Position numbers and translations under genes: made by a program | Origin: Planctomycetaceae bacterium | Lineage (GTDB): Bacteria; Planctomycetota; Planctomycetia; Planctomycetales; Planctomycetaceae | Length of the DNA stretch: 5,327 nucleotides | NCBI GenBank assembly: GCA_003503535.1 | Contig: DOCI01000125.1 | Location: forward strand, 7,724 to 13,050 | Direction of reading: 5' to 3' | Shown here: positions 1 through 5,327 of the stretch, piece after piece | Layout: each line of letters starts with the position of its first letter | How positions within the stretch are numbered: the stretch's first letter is position 1 | Notes under the pieces: model-generated | Told to the model about the DNA's origin: nothing | Seen by the model: only the letters and a program-made list of their open reading frames with translations | Database searches by the model: none

Positions 1-2
1 GT

Positions 3-197
3 CTTCGCCGCAGCACACCACTCCCCTACGATAAATTTCAAGGAACTGAAATCAAGCTGGCCGATATGGACTCCGGAAAGGGGTGGCTGATTGTGAAACT
101 GGAAATCTCCAAACCTCAGTTGAAGCCAATTCCCGAAGCTCCTTTAATCGCTCCTCAACCACCTGTCCTGGGACCGACATTCGCTCCCGTTCCGTGA
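3..197 (+). CDS. C-terminal end of an unrecognised protein (5' truncated by the window edge)
   Basis: The frame is open from the window edge to a TGA at 195-197, giving 64 residues with no start of its own, so it is read as the 3' end of a longer gene. The visible part begins with a mixed, probably folded segment (YDKFQGTEIKLADMDSGKGW, then LIVKLEI) that could be alternating beta-strands. It ends in a proline-rich tail of about 25 residues (KPIPEAPLIAPQPPVLGPTF, then APVP), which is probably disordered. I do not recognise a family. The stop is followed by 128 bases before the next plus-strand gene, with no convincing terminator, so co-transcription with that gene is possible but unproven. Coding status rests on the open frame and sensible composition only. 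The reverse-strand open frames across 52-451 look like shadows. Confidence 0.6.
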   Translation, partial: LRRSTPLPYDKFQGTEIKLADMDSGKGWLIVKLEISKPQLKPIPEAPLIAPQPPVLGPTFAPVP

Positions 198-325
198 GGA
201 TTGTTCGTTGAGAGCGTTTCCAGGATTTGATGACCATGTTCTGACAGAGCAAACTCGGCGATCTTGGTCCTTTGGTGTCCAGGCGATGGCAAGGAGACCA
301 CAAAAATTGTTGAATTGCGTAAGAT

Positions 326-1195
326 ATGTCTGCTGAACGGGATGACAAAACGAAAATAATCAATCTTCTGGCAGTAGGTCAATTTCCGCCAGATTGGGAT
401 TATCTGCATGCACGTCTGCAACGTTTGGGGCTGTCGCTGAATGAGGCTCAATGGGTTACGAATCCGAAATCTGCACTTCCTTTTTTAAGAACTGAACCTT
501 GGGATTGCCTTTTATTTGCAATTGAAGATTCATTCGATACCGCAGAACTCCATGCACTTCACATCCATCTCAGAGCAGTCAGAGACATGGGGATTTTGAT
601 CCCTGTTATTCTCATTGCAGCCGAACTGAACGACTCACTGGCAGAGATCTGTCAGGAATGGAATTGCCAATTTCAGGAAGCAGATTTCCGAAAAAGAAGC
701 ACAGGAATCGGCTTGGTGATTTTCCGGGAAATTCAAGCGAATCGAACTCAGGAAGAATTGAGGCAGGCAAAAACTGAGTTGCAGATACGTCAGCAGCGTT
801 CGCGAGAAGAAGCCTCGTTGATTCTTTCTCAACAACATCGCTTATTGAACGATATCGTTTCTGTATCCGCAGGAAGTTCGAACGCAGCAGTCACGTCTTT
901 GACGAGCACACGAGTATTCGATGAAGCCGCAAAGCGGAAGTACGATCAGATTCTGAAGAACATGGTGATTTCAGGTCTATCGGGAAGTCGGCAGATGTTG
1001 CGATCGATGTTGAGTGAGTTTGAGATCAGCGGTGTTACACCTGGTGACATTTTATCTTTGCATCTGCAAGCTCTGGAAAAGCTGATTGCAGGAGCTGGGG
1101 AAAAAAGCACACGGCATATCCTGCAGCGAGCGGATCAACTTCTTGTGGAAGTGATGGTGTCAGTCGCAGAAACTTACCGCCAGCACGCGGCATGA
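326..1195 (+). CDS. KaiA-like protein: pseudo-receiver, helical linker, KaiA/RsbU-N-like C-terminal domain
   Basis: A 289-residue soluble protein with no signal peptide or membrane segment. Residues 11-135 look like a receiver fold: hydrophobic strands at IINLLAV (11-17), WDCLLFAI (59-66) and ILIPVILIA (90-98) alternate with helices. The usual phosphorylation residues are not evident: there is no acidic pair after strand 1, and no clear Asp at the end of strand 3 or Lys after strand 5, so it is probably a pseudo-receiver. Residues 134-173 are charged and Gln-rich (RTQEELRQAKTELQIRQQRS), a likely coiled coil. Residues 199-288 are helical and carry GVTPGDILSLHLQALEKLI (236-254), the pattern typical of the RsbU N-terminal/KaiA C-terminal superfamily, and end in EVMVSVAETYRQH, similar to the end of KaiA as I remember it (HLCEMYRRS). 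KaiA is about 284 residues with the same order of parts. The start is well fixed: an in-frame TAA lies at 320-322, six bases before the ATG. No clear Shine-Dalgarno is seen. The coding frame is seen; the family assignment is inference. The alternative is a partner-switching protein related to RsbU. Confidence 0.85.
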   Translation: MSAERDDKTKIINLLAVGQFPPDWDYLHARLQRLGLSLNEAQWVTNPKSALPFLRTEPWDCLLFAIEDSFDTAELHALHIHLRAVRDMGILIPVILIAAELNDSLAEICQEWNCQFQEADFRKRSTGIGLVIFREIQANRTQEELRQAKTELQIRQQRSREEASLILSQQHRLLNDIVSVSAGSSNAAVTSLTSTRVFDEAAKRKYDQILKNMVISGLSGSRQMLRSMLSEFEISGVTPGDILSLHLQALEKLIAGAGEKSTRHILQRADQLLVEVMVSVAETYRQHAA

Positions 1196-1364
1196 ACTTC
1201 GTGCATGTACAAACACCCGTCAGTCCAATTCGAAGTAATCACTCGAAGCCTTCAGCAATTGCCTCAGTGTTGGGGGGCAGCTCTGAGCAACACGCTGTTG
1301 TTCATACATAATTTTCCATTTGGTCTTTCACAGGACCTTCCATAGAAATCAGTAGATTTTGTCT

Positions 1365-1480
1365 CCTCTCCCTCTGGGAGAGTGTCAGGCTGAGGGGCAA
1401 TCGATTTTGATTGCAATAGTGAACGTCGAAGTAATCCTCTCATGCAGCCTTCTGCCAAACCGCTCCCCAAGCAGAAGGGA
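1365..1480. repeat. Degenerate dispersed palindromic repeat, copy A
   Basis: The left end contains cctctccctctggg (1365-1378), within which ctctccc (1366-1372) and gggagag (1376-1382) form a 7-bp stem with a 3-base loop. The right end contains ccttctgc (1448-1455) and gcagaagg (1471-1478), an 8-bp stem with a 15-base loop. The segment shares two blocks in the same order and orientation with copy B: cctctccctctggg (here 1365-1378, there 2984-2997) and aaaccgctccccaag (here 1457-1471, there 3086-3100). The general look (ctctccctctgggagag followed by a purine-rich GGAGAAGG part) matches intergenic repeats common in many bacterial genomes. Membership of a genome-wide family is inference from composition and the two copies here. 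Confidence 0.65.
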
Positions 1481-1511
1481 AGTGATTTATTTAAAAACAA
1501 GAGAGCAAAGC

Positions 1512-1551
1512 GAAGTGCGTGGTCGTGTGTAATTCCCACGACAATCACTTC
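1512..1551. terminator. Nested hairpin, possible terminator between convergent genes
   Basis: The outer stem is gaagtg (1512-1517) with cacttc (1546-1551). The inner stem is gtcgtg (1522-1527) with cacgac (1537-1542), with a 9-base loop. The two stems are separated by 4 and 3 unpaired bases. On the minus strand, downstream of DUF1501, a T-rich stretch (complement of 1488-1499) follows about 13 bases after the hairpin, which is farther than in a classic intrinsic terminator. On the plus strand no T-run follows. The base pairing is seen; the terminator role is inferred from its location between converging genes. Confidence 0.3.
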
Positions 1552-1608
1552 ATTCTGGGCGTGCCACCAACCCATTGAAGCAGGAAACCACTGTTCAACT
1601 GGGGGAGG

Positions 1609-2889
1609 TCAGGCATCCAGCAATTGCATCAGCGGAGTCCCTTCGCAAATATAAAGAGGCCGTCCAATCGGGGTCATCAGTTCTTCACCGGGATCAATTG
1701 CGAATTGGTTTAAGATCGTTGCGTACAAATCCTGAACTTTGACGGGATCTTTCGGATCGGTGGCCATGCCAGTCGGATCGGTTTCTCCAATCAGAACTCC
1801 AGATCGCAAACCGCCTCCGCCAATAAGTGTGGAGAAGCCGTTCGGCCAGTGATCGCGACCATCGAGAGGGTTGATTTTTGGTGTTCGTCCAAATTCGCCA
1901 ATGCAAAGGACGATGGTTGAATCGTATAGATCTCGATCTCTCAGCTCCTGGACCAGCATTGCGAAGGCCTTATCCAAATCTGCTGCCCGATTTGTGTGAG
2001 CTTCAAAGTTACTGGCATGAGAATCGAAACCGTTCAGGGTGACTTCAACGACACGAACGCCGGTTTCAATCAAGCGACGAGCGACGAGGCAGCCTCTTCC
2101 GAATCGGGAGTCTCCATATTTATTTCGGATGGATTCAGGCTCATCTTCAATCTCAAAGGCTTTGAGTTGATCCGACGACATCATCGTTAAAGCTCGCTCA
2201 ACAGTATCCTGATGCAACGATTTCTCCGACTGATACTGACGTCCCTTTCGGAACGATTTTGCCAGGATATCCAGACCTTCAAGTCGGTCAGTTTGTCGTT
2301 TTTCTCCGACGCGAGCACGCATATTCTGCACACTGCGACCAGGTTCAAAAACACGAAAGGCATCGAACTGATCCCCAAGATATCCACCCCGACCAGGCCA
2401 CTGCCCATCCCCAAGTGAAACATAGGGCGGGACTTCCAGCCCTTTCGTTTCGAGTTGGTGAGGAATTAATGCTCCAATGGAGGGATGAATGACAGTCGGG
2501 TCAGGCCGGTAACCTGTTTTCATGAAATAGGTGCCTCGTTCGTGATCTCCCTCTTTACTCACCAGCGAGCGAATCAACGAAAGATGCTGCAGTTGCTCTG
2601 CCATCATCGGGTAATCTGCAGCGATATTCACGCCCGAAAATGTGGTACTGATTTCCTGTGTCGGCCCACCAATAGCCGTTCCAGGATGGGGATCCCAGGT
2701 TTCCAACTGACTTGGCCCCCCATTCATCCAGAGTGTTATGAAGGACTTTGCCCGCTCGTTCCCCCGCTTTTCTGCTGCCCGAGCAGAGAGTGTCGGAAGT
2801 AGAAAGGAGACGCCGAGAGCCGTGGAGGCTTTAAGAAGATCACGGCGTGATAATCCTGAAAACAGATTTCCGATTCGATCGATACTCAT
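1609..2889 (-). CDS. DUF1501 family protein, Tat-exported, alkaline-phosphatase-like fold
   Basis: A 426-residue protein, a usual length for DUF1501 (PF07394), a family with an alkaline-phosphatase/sulfatase-like fold and no settled reaction. The N-terminus has a twin-arginine motif, SRRDLLK (14-20), a hydrophobic stretch (about 22-34) and a likely cleavage site at SARAA (35-39), so export of the folded protein by Tat is predicted. Family landmarks: WMNGGPSQLETWDP (54-67) at the first strand, GFDSH (287-291), EFGRTP (332-337) and GRDHWPNGFSTLIGGGGLRSG (344-364; split as GRDHWPNG and FSTLIGGGG). D289, H291, E332 and H347 sit where metal ligands would be expected in this superfamily; that role is inferred. 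The ATG is the first in frame with the Tat motif close behind; upstream gagtg is at best a weak Shine-Dalgarno. It lies 228 bases downstream of the DUF1549/DUF1553 gene on the same strand, the usual partner order. The gap contains a repeat and an AT-rich tract (2940-2962), so it may have its own promoter. The product appears intact. Confidence 0.93.
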   Translation of the reverse strand: MSIDRIGNLFSGLSRRDLLKASTALGVSFLLPTLSARAAEKRGNERAKSFITLWMNGGPSQLETWDPHPGTAIGGPTQEISTTFSGVNIAADYPMMAEQLQHLSLIRSLVSKEGDHERGTYFMKTGYRPDPTVIHPSIGALIPHQLETKGLEVPPYVSLGDGQWPGRGGYLGDQFDAFRVFEPGRSVQNMRARVGEKRQTDRLEGLDILAKSFRKGRQYQSEKSLHQDTVERALTMMSSDQLKAFEIEDEPESIRNKYGDSRFGRGCLVARRLIETGVRVVEVTLNGFDSHASNFEAHTNRAADLDKAFAMLVQELRDRDLYDSTIVLCIGEFGRTPKINPLDGRDHWPNGFSTLIGGGGLRSGVLIGETDPTGMATDPKDPVKVQDLYATILNQFAIDPGEELMTPIGRPLYICEGTPLMQLLDA

Positions 2890-2980
2890 AGTTCACTCGC
2901 ATTTAAAATCGATAAGCCACAGTGGGTATAAAGATCGCAGAATTTTATTAGAAATAATATAAAACCTCAGGCCGAAACAG

Positions 2981-3117
2981 TCCCCTCTCCCTCTGGGTGA
3001 GGGAAAATTGATGTCGAAGGCACTAAGAGCGTCGAGGGTCTCCCCTCATCCGGCCTTCGGACCTTCTCCTCAAGGAGAAGAACGTAAACCGCTCCCCAAG
3101 GAGAAGGAACGTAAACC
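2981..3117. repeat. Degenerate dispersed palindromic repeat, copy B
   Basis: This copy starts with cccctctccctctgggtgaggg, within which ccctc (2983-2987) and gaggg (2999-3003) can pair. It continues with a cccctcatccggccttcgg segment (about 3042-3060), and ends in two GGAGAAGG-type palindromes. It shares cctctccctctggg and aaaccgctccccaag with copy A in the same order, 88 bases apart here and 78 there. It ends exactly at the last base before the stop codon of the upstream gene, so it fills most of the gap between the two minus-strand genes. The rest of the gap, 2890-2980, is AT-rich around 2940-2962 (candidate minus-strand promoter elements such as tatatt, not assignable with confidence). Confidence 0.65.
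3062..3115. repeat. 27-bp tandem duplication inside repeat copy B
   Basis: Two adjacent 27-base units, 3062-3088 and 3089-3115, align with a few substitutions and one compensating indel pair. Both contain aaggagaag followed by aacgtaaa. In the first unit cttctcct (3063-3070) and aggagaag (3073-3080) are perfect inverted complements around a 2-base centre. The second unit is a less perfect palindrome, ctcccc-aaggag. In RNA these could form two short hairpins just after the stop codon of the DUF1549/DUF1553 gene. Confidence 0.7.
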
Positions 3118-4764
3118 TCAATGATTCCAGGAAAATTCCGGGGAATTGATTAACGCCCAGTACAAATCGTGAGTCCGTTGCGGCCAGCGACGCGATTTAT
3201 CATCTTCCCATTTATTCATGAAGAAATCCTTTTCTTCTTGTGAGGGAAGACGAGTCAGGCAAGTCAGGAAACAGGTATCGAGAATTTGTTCCGGGCTCCC
3301 TGATGCCAGTGCGATGCGCGGTGTCGCATTGAATGGATTGGGTTTGGTCGACTCTTCAAACAGATTTCCGTTCATTCGAAGCAGAGCTTGAGGAACTGTG
3401 CCCGCCCTCTCGTCCAGTTCATCTGCGCCGAAGTCGCCGTACTCTTTGAGAAAGTCGTTTTCGTTAATCAGTTTGAATGTTCGGGTGAGCAAGTGAGAAT
3501 TCTGATCAATCGTTTTTATAGAAGTCGCTTGCAGCATTGAGCCGACAACCTGTTCCGGTCGCAAACGAATCAATGGAAAAACGGCCCAGTGGTCGATTTG
3601 TCTTTTGACGACCGTATCGTCAATTTCATGAGAAGTCGAATCAAGTCGATAAACTTCCAGGGCTGCAATCGTCTCGATCAATTGTTTGATGTTATAGTTC
3701 GAGGCGACGAAGGATTCAGACAGTAGATCGAGTGCGGTTCCCGTTCCCTCACCAACTTCTGGGTCGGGGAGATCATCCACTCTCGCATAATAAGGCGCCC
3801 CTTCGGAAAAGGCTTTTCCGAACATCAACGCCCAGATTCTGTTGACTGCAGCCCGGGAAAATCGACGATTGTCGGGATGTGTACTCCAAATTGCCAGTTG
3901 CTCCCGTCTGGTTCCAGAATCGGGAAGCAGATTTTCCTGGAAGGGAACTTCCGGTTGGACAGTTCTCTCTTCCAATGTGATTCCATCCTCAACCTTGTAA
4001 TCCTGATTTTTTCGATCCTCAACACCAAAGGCTGACAGACGCACCTGTCCAAAATAGGCAGCCAGTCCTTCAAAATCCTGCTGCTTCCAGTCAGCAAAAG
4101 GATGGTCGTGGCACTGAGCACAATCAATCCGCTGTCCTAAAACCGCTCGAACCGTTTTACCGGCCAGTTTGTTTTCATCAACATTCCCATTCAGCACGGC
4201 ATGGGTCATGAAATTTGTTGCTGGCTCGCCCGTCCACAGTCCGGTCTGTGAAATAATCTCCTGCACGACCTGATTGTAGGGGCGGTTTTGATTGAGTTGT
4301 TCGACAATCCAATTGCGAAATCGATCGCGTCGAAACACCAGAAATGGCTCGCCCTGAGTTCCCACAAATGCTCGCGTGATTCTTTCCGCAAAATAATCAG
4401 CGAATCGAGGGTCTTCGAGCATTTCCCGGCACCATTGCTGAAGTCGATCGGGGCGTTCGTCGGATTCGAAACGACGAAGTTCTTCCAGAGAGGGAATCGT
4501 GCCGTGCAGAGCCAGCGATAATCGACGTAAGACAATCGGCTCCTCAGCTTTTTTCGCCTGCGATAAATTGGCTTCTTTCCAGTCATTCCTGAACCACTGA
4601 TTCACCTGAGCAACACTCGAAGCGAACTCCGCAATTTCTTGATATTGTTCAGAATCATCGACGCGGGCATGAACAGGGGGAAACGCCGTTGAGAACACGA
4701 TCAGCAGCAAGCCGAGCACGACTGCTGTTACAGGAAGATACACAGCTATTGATTTCCAACGCAT
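3118..4764 (-). CDS. DUF1549/DUF1553 domain protein with single CxxCH motif, Sec-exported
   Basis: From the ATG at 4762-4764 this is a 548-residue protein. The frame is open to another ATG at 4864-4866, which would add 34 residues. I chose the inner start because it opens a textbook signal peptide: MRWK, a hydrophobic core (SIAVYLPVTAVVLGLLLIVF) and PPVHA before the cleavage point. The longer start would bury it. Neither has a clear Shine-Dalgarno. DUF1549 spans roughly residues 75-240 with RRLSLALHGTIPSLEEL near its start and CAQCHDHPFADW (215-226), whose CxxCH could bind a haem c. DUF1553 spans roughly 281-541, with RRFSRAAVNRIWALMFGKAF, RLRPEQVVGSMLQAT and a closing WALINSPEF, all typical. 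It lacks the N-terminal PSCyt1 cytochrome module and other extra domains seen in many relatives, which are often longer. It probably acts outside the cytoplasm with the DUF1501 product encoded downstream. Its reaction is unknown; haem binding is inferred from the motif only. Confidence 0.92.
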   Translation of the reverse strand: MRWKSIAVYLPVTAVVLGLLLIVFSTAFPPVHARVDDSEQYQEIAEFASSVAQVNQWFRNDWKEANLSQAKKAEEPIVLRRLSLALHGTIPSLEELRRFESDERPDRLQQWCREMLEDPRFADYFAERITRAFVGTQGEPFLVFRRDRFRNWIVEQLNQNRPYNQVVQEIISQTGLWTGEPATNFMTHAVLNGNVDENKLAGKTVRAVLGQRIDCAQCHDHPFADWKQQDFEGLAAYFGQVRLSAFGVEDRKNQDYKVEDGITLEERTVQPEVPFQENLLPDSGTRREQLAIWSTHPDNRRFSRAAVNRIWALMFGKAFSEGAPYYARVDDLPDPEVGEGTGTALDLLSESFVASNYNIKQLIETIAALEVYRLDSTSHEIDDTVVKRQIDHWAVFPLIRLRPEQVVGSMLQATSIKTIDQNSHLLTRTFKLINENDFLKEYGDFGADELDERAGTVPQALLRMNGNLFEESTKPNPFNATPRIALASGSPEQILDTCFLTCLTRLPSQEEKDFFMNKWEDDKSRRWPQRTHDLYWALINSPEFSWNH

Positions 4765-4881
4765 CTGAGCAAATTCAATCGTATGGAGGATTTTTAGAAT
4801 TTGATAGTTAGCTACAGGACTTACCTTGAAGAATGGCTTGTCGGTTTCAGAAATCGATAAAACCATTGACAGTTCCGGCAG

Positions 4882-4903
4882 GTAATCATTTTGTAATCAT
4901 TTC
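4882..4903. promoter_or_regulatory. 11-bp tandem direct repeat in the divergent intergenic region
   Basis: The unit gtaatcatttt (4882-4892) is repeated immediately at 4893-4903 with a change only in the last base. An 11-base period places both copies on the same face of the helix, which would suit a pair of protein-binding sites. A related element in the opposite orientation, aatgatcat, lies at 4922-4930. The region separates the DUF1549/DUF1553 gene (-) from the membrane-protein gene (+). The repeat is seen; an operator role is inference. Confidence 0.35.
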
Positions 4904-4930
4904 GGTACGATTGAGGTTCGCAATGATCAT

Positions 4931-4946
4931 ATTTCAAATTTGAAAT
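4931..4946. promoter_or_regulatory. Perfect 16-bp palindrome upstream of the membrane-protein gene
   Basis: The sequence atttcaaatttgaaat is exactly self-complementary and ends 11 bases before the ATG at 4958. An 8-base palindrome, atgatcat, lies next to it at 4923-4930. Such symmetry is typical of sites for dimeric regulators, and the position would overlap the leader or the promoter of the plus-strand gene. AT-rich palindromes also arise by chance, so the function is a suggestion. Confidence 0.4.
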
Positions 4947-4957
4947 CCCTGAATTTC

Positions 4958-5327
4958 ATGGCTCAAGATGAAAATTCCAAGAATATGACTCAAAACGTTG
5001 TTTCCGATCCCATTTCGCAAGCCACTGTTGTCGTGGAAGCGTCAGCTTTGACCTCGAACGAACATTCCCTGGTCCCGCAGGGATCCCAGGAAGAAAACCG
5101 ATCTTGGATTAATAGGATCTGGAGGGGATTATACTGGGGATTCTCGGGTTTATTTGGATTGGTAAGTCTGGTCATTGTACTGGCGATCCTGGCTGCCATT
5201 CCTATCGTCAATCTGCTGGCTCTGGGATATCTGCTGCAGGCGGAAGGTGAAGTCGCACGCAGCGGAAAGATAACGCGGGGATTTCCGATGCTTCATCAAG
5301 CTCGCTTCATTGGAGGCTGCATAATGG
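4958..5327 (+). CDS. N-terminal part of a conserved membrane protein (3' truncated by the window edge)
   Basis: The frame runs from ATG 4958 to the window end without a stop, giving 123 residues. Residues 1-50 are polar and probably cytoplasmic or disordered. Residues 51-60 (INRIWRGLYW) are amphipathic, and about 61-93 are strongly hydrophobic (GFSGLFGLVSLVIVLAILAA, then IPIVNLLALGYLL), enough for one long or two short membrane segments. They are followed by QAEGEVARSGKITRGFPML and a new hydrophobic start at the edge. The 'IPIVNLLALGYLL-x-AEG-x-VARSGK' pattern resembles a conserved uncharacterised family of planctomycete membrane proteins as I remember it; no function is known to me. An in-frame ATG at codon 10 (4985) is a possible alternative start. 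No Shine-Dalgarno is visible. It is divergent from the DUF1549/DUF1553 gene and may share regulatory DNA with it. Confidence 0.85.
   Translation, partial: MAQDENSKNMTQNVVSDPISQATVVVEASALTSNEHSLVPQGSQEENRSWINRIWRGLYWGFSGLFGLVSLVIVLAILAAIPIVNLLALGYLLQAEGEVARSGKITRGFPMLHQARFIGGCIM

Larger units (their letters stand above)
1196..1608. other. Convergent intergenic region, 413 bp, no gene
   Basis: This gap separates the 3' ends of the KaiA-like gene (+) and the DUF1501 gene (-). I see no credible coding sequence: the short open frames on both strands have low-complexity, gene-unlike translations. It holds a degenerate palindromic repeat (1365-1480), a nested hairpin (1512-1551), and an 11-base direct repeat, tcgaagtaatc, at 1230-1240 and 1426-1436. 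Both copies of the 11-mer are followed within about 15 bases by a 'gcc/agccttc.gc' segment. A small inverted repeat, gcaatc/gattgc, lies at 1397-1402 and 1409-1414. Termination of both genes must occur here, but no hairpin directly followed by a T-run stands out. Confidence 0.75.

Noticed and set aside
198..325. Possible terminator or riboswitch between the truncated gene and the KaiA-like gene.
   Set aside because: Only weak, interrupted pairing (for example ttggtcc with ggagacc) is present and no T-run follows, so I do not call a structure.
52..451. Two overlapping minus-strand open frames (52-363 and 155-451) opposite the truncated gene and the start of the KaiA-like gene.
   Set aside because: They overlap two better plus-strand frames, their translations are rich in Ser, Arg and Cys without any family pattern, and they overlap each other in different frames.
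1264..1654. Short open frames on both strands in the convergent gap (1264-1575 minus, 1442-1654 plus).
   Set aside because: They run through the palindromic repeat and hairpin, show no domain pattern, and the plus-strand one runs into the 3' end of the DUF1501 gene.
2187..2962. Several plus- and minus-strand frames of 64-105 codons within or overlapping the DUF1501 gene.
   Set aside because: They are shadows of a gene with clear motifs along its whole length.
1365..3117. A CRISPR array or an insertion sequence suggested by repeated blocks.
   Set aside because: There are only two diverged copies 1.6 kb apart, with no regular spacers, no transposase gene and no terminal inverted repeats or target duplication that I can see.
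4990..5211. Minus-strand open frame opposite the membrane-protein gene.
   Set aside because: The plus-strand frame has clear membrane segments and a recognisable conserved stretch; the reverse frame has none.

Overview
The window looks like a piece of a Planctomycetes chromosome. The strongest evidence is a minus-strand pair: a DUF1549/DUF1553 protein with a CxxCHDHPF motif, followed by a Tat-exported DUF1501 protein. This gene pair is greatly expanded in, and typical of, Planctomycetes. Start codons without clear Shine-Dalgarno sequences, moderate GC content, and a partial membrane protein with an 'IPIVNLLALGYLLQAEGEVARSG'-type stretch (split here: IPIVNLLALGYLL, then QAEGEVARSG) agree with that. 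I cannot name the genus.

Layout. Bases 3-197 (+) are the 3' end of an unrecognised gene with a proline-rich C-terminus. Bases 326-1195 (+) encode a complete 289-residue protein with a receiver-like N-terminal domain, a long helical linker and a C-terminal helical domain resembling the KaiA/RsbU-N superfamily. Its length and domain order are close to those of the cyanobacterial clock protein KaiA. Bases 1196-1608 are a convergent intergenic region with hairpins and one copy of a degenerate palindromic repeat. Bases 1609-2889 (-) encode the DUF1501 protein. Bases 2890-3117 hold a second copy of the same repeat, including a 27-bp tandem duplication that abuts the next stop codon. Bases 3118-4764 (-; longer possible start at 4866) encode the DUF1549/DUF1553 protein. 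A divergent intergenic region follows, with an 11-bp tandem repeat and a perfect 16-bp palindrome. Bases 4958-5327 (+) are the 5' end of a membrane-protein gene that runs off the window.

How the genes relate. The two minus-strand genes probably act together outside the cytoplasm: one is predicted to leave by Sec, the other by Tat. Their biochemical role is not established. The KaiA-like protein is convergent with them and so is not part of that unit; it may share a transcript with the truncated gene upstream. No kaiB, kaiC, histidine kinase, RsbT or PP2C phosphatase gene is visible, so its partner must lie elsewhere. This protein is the most interesting item in the window.
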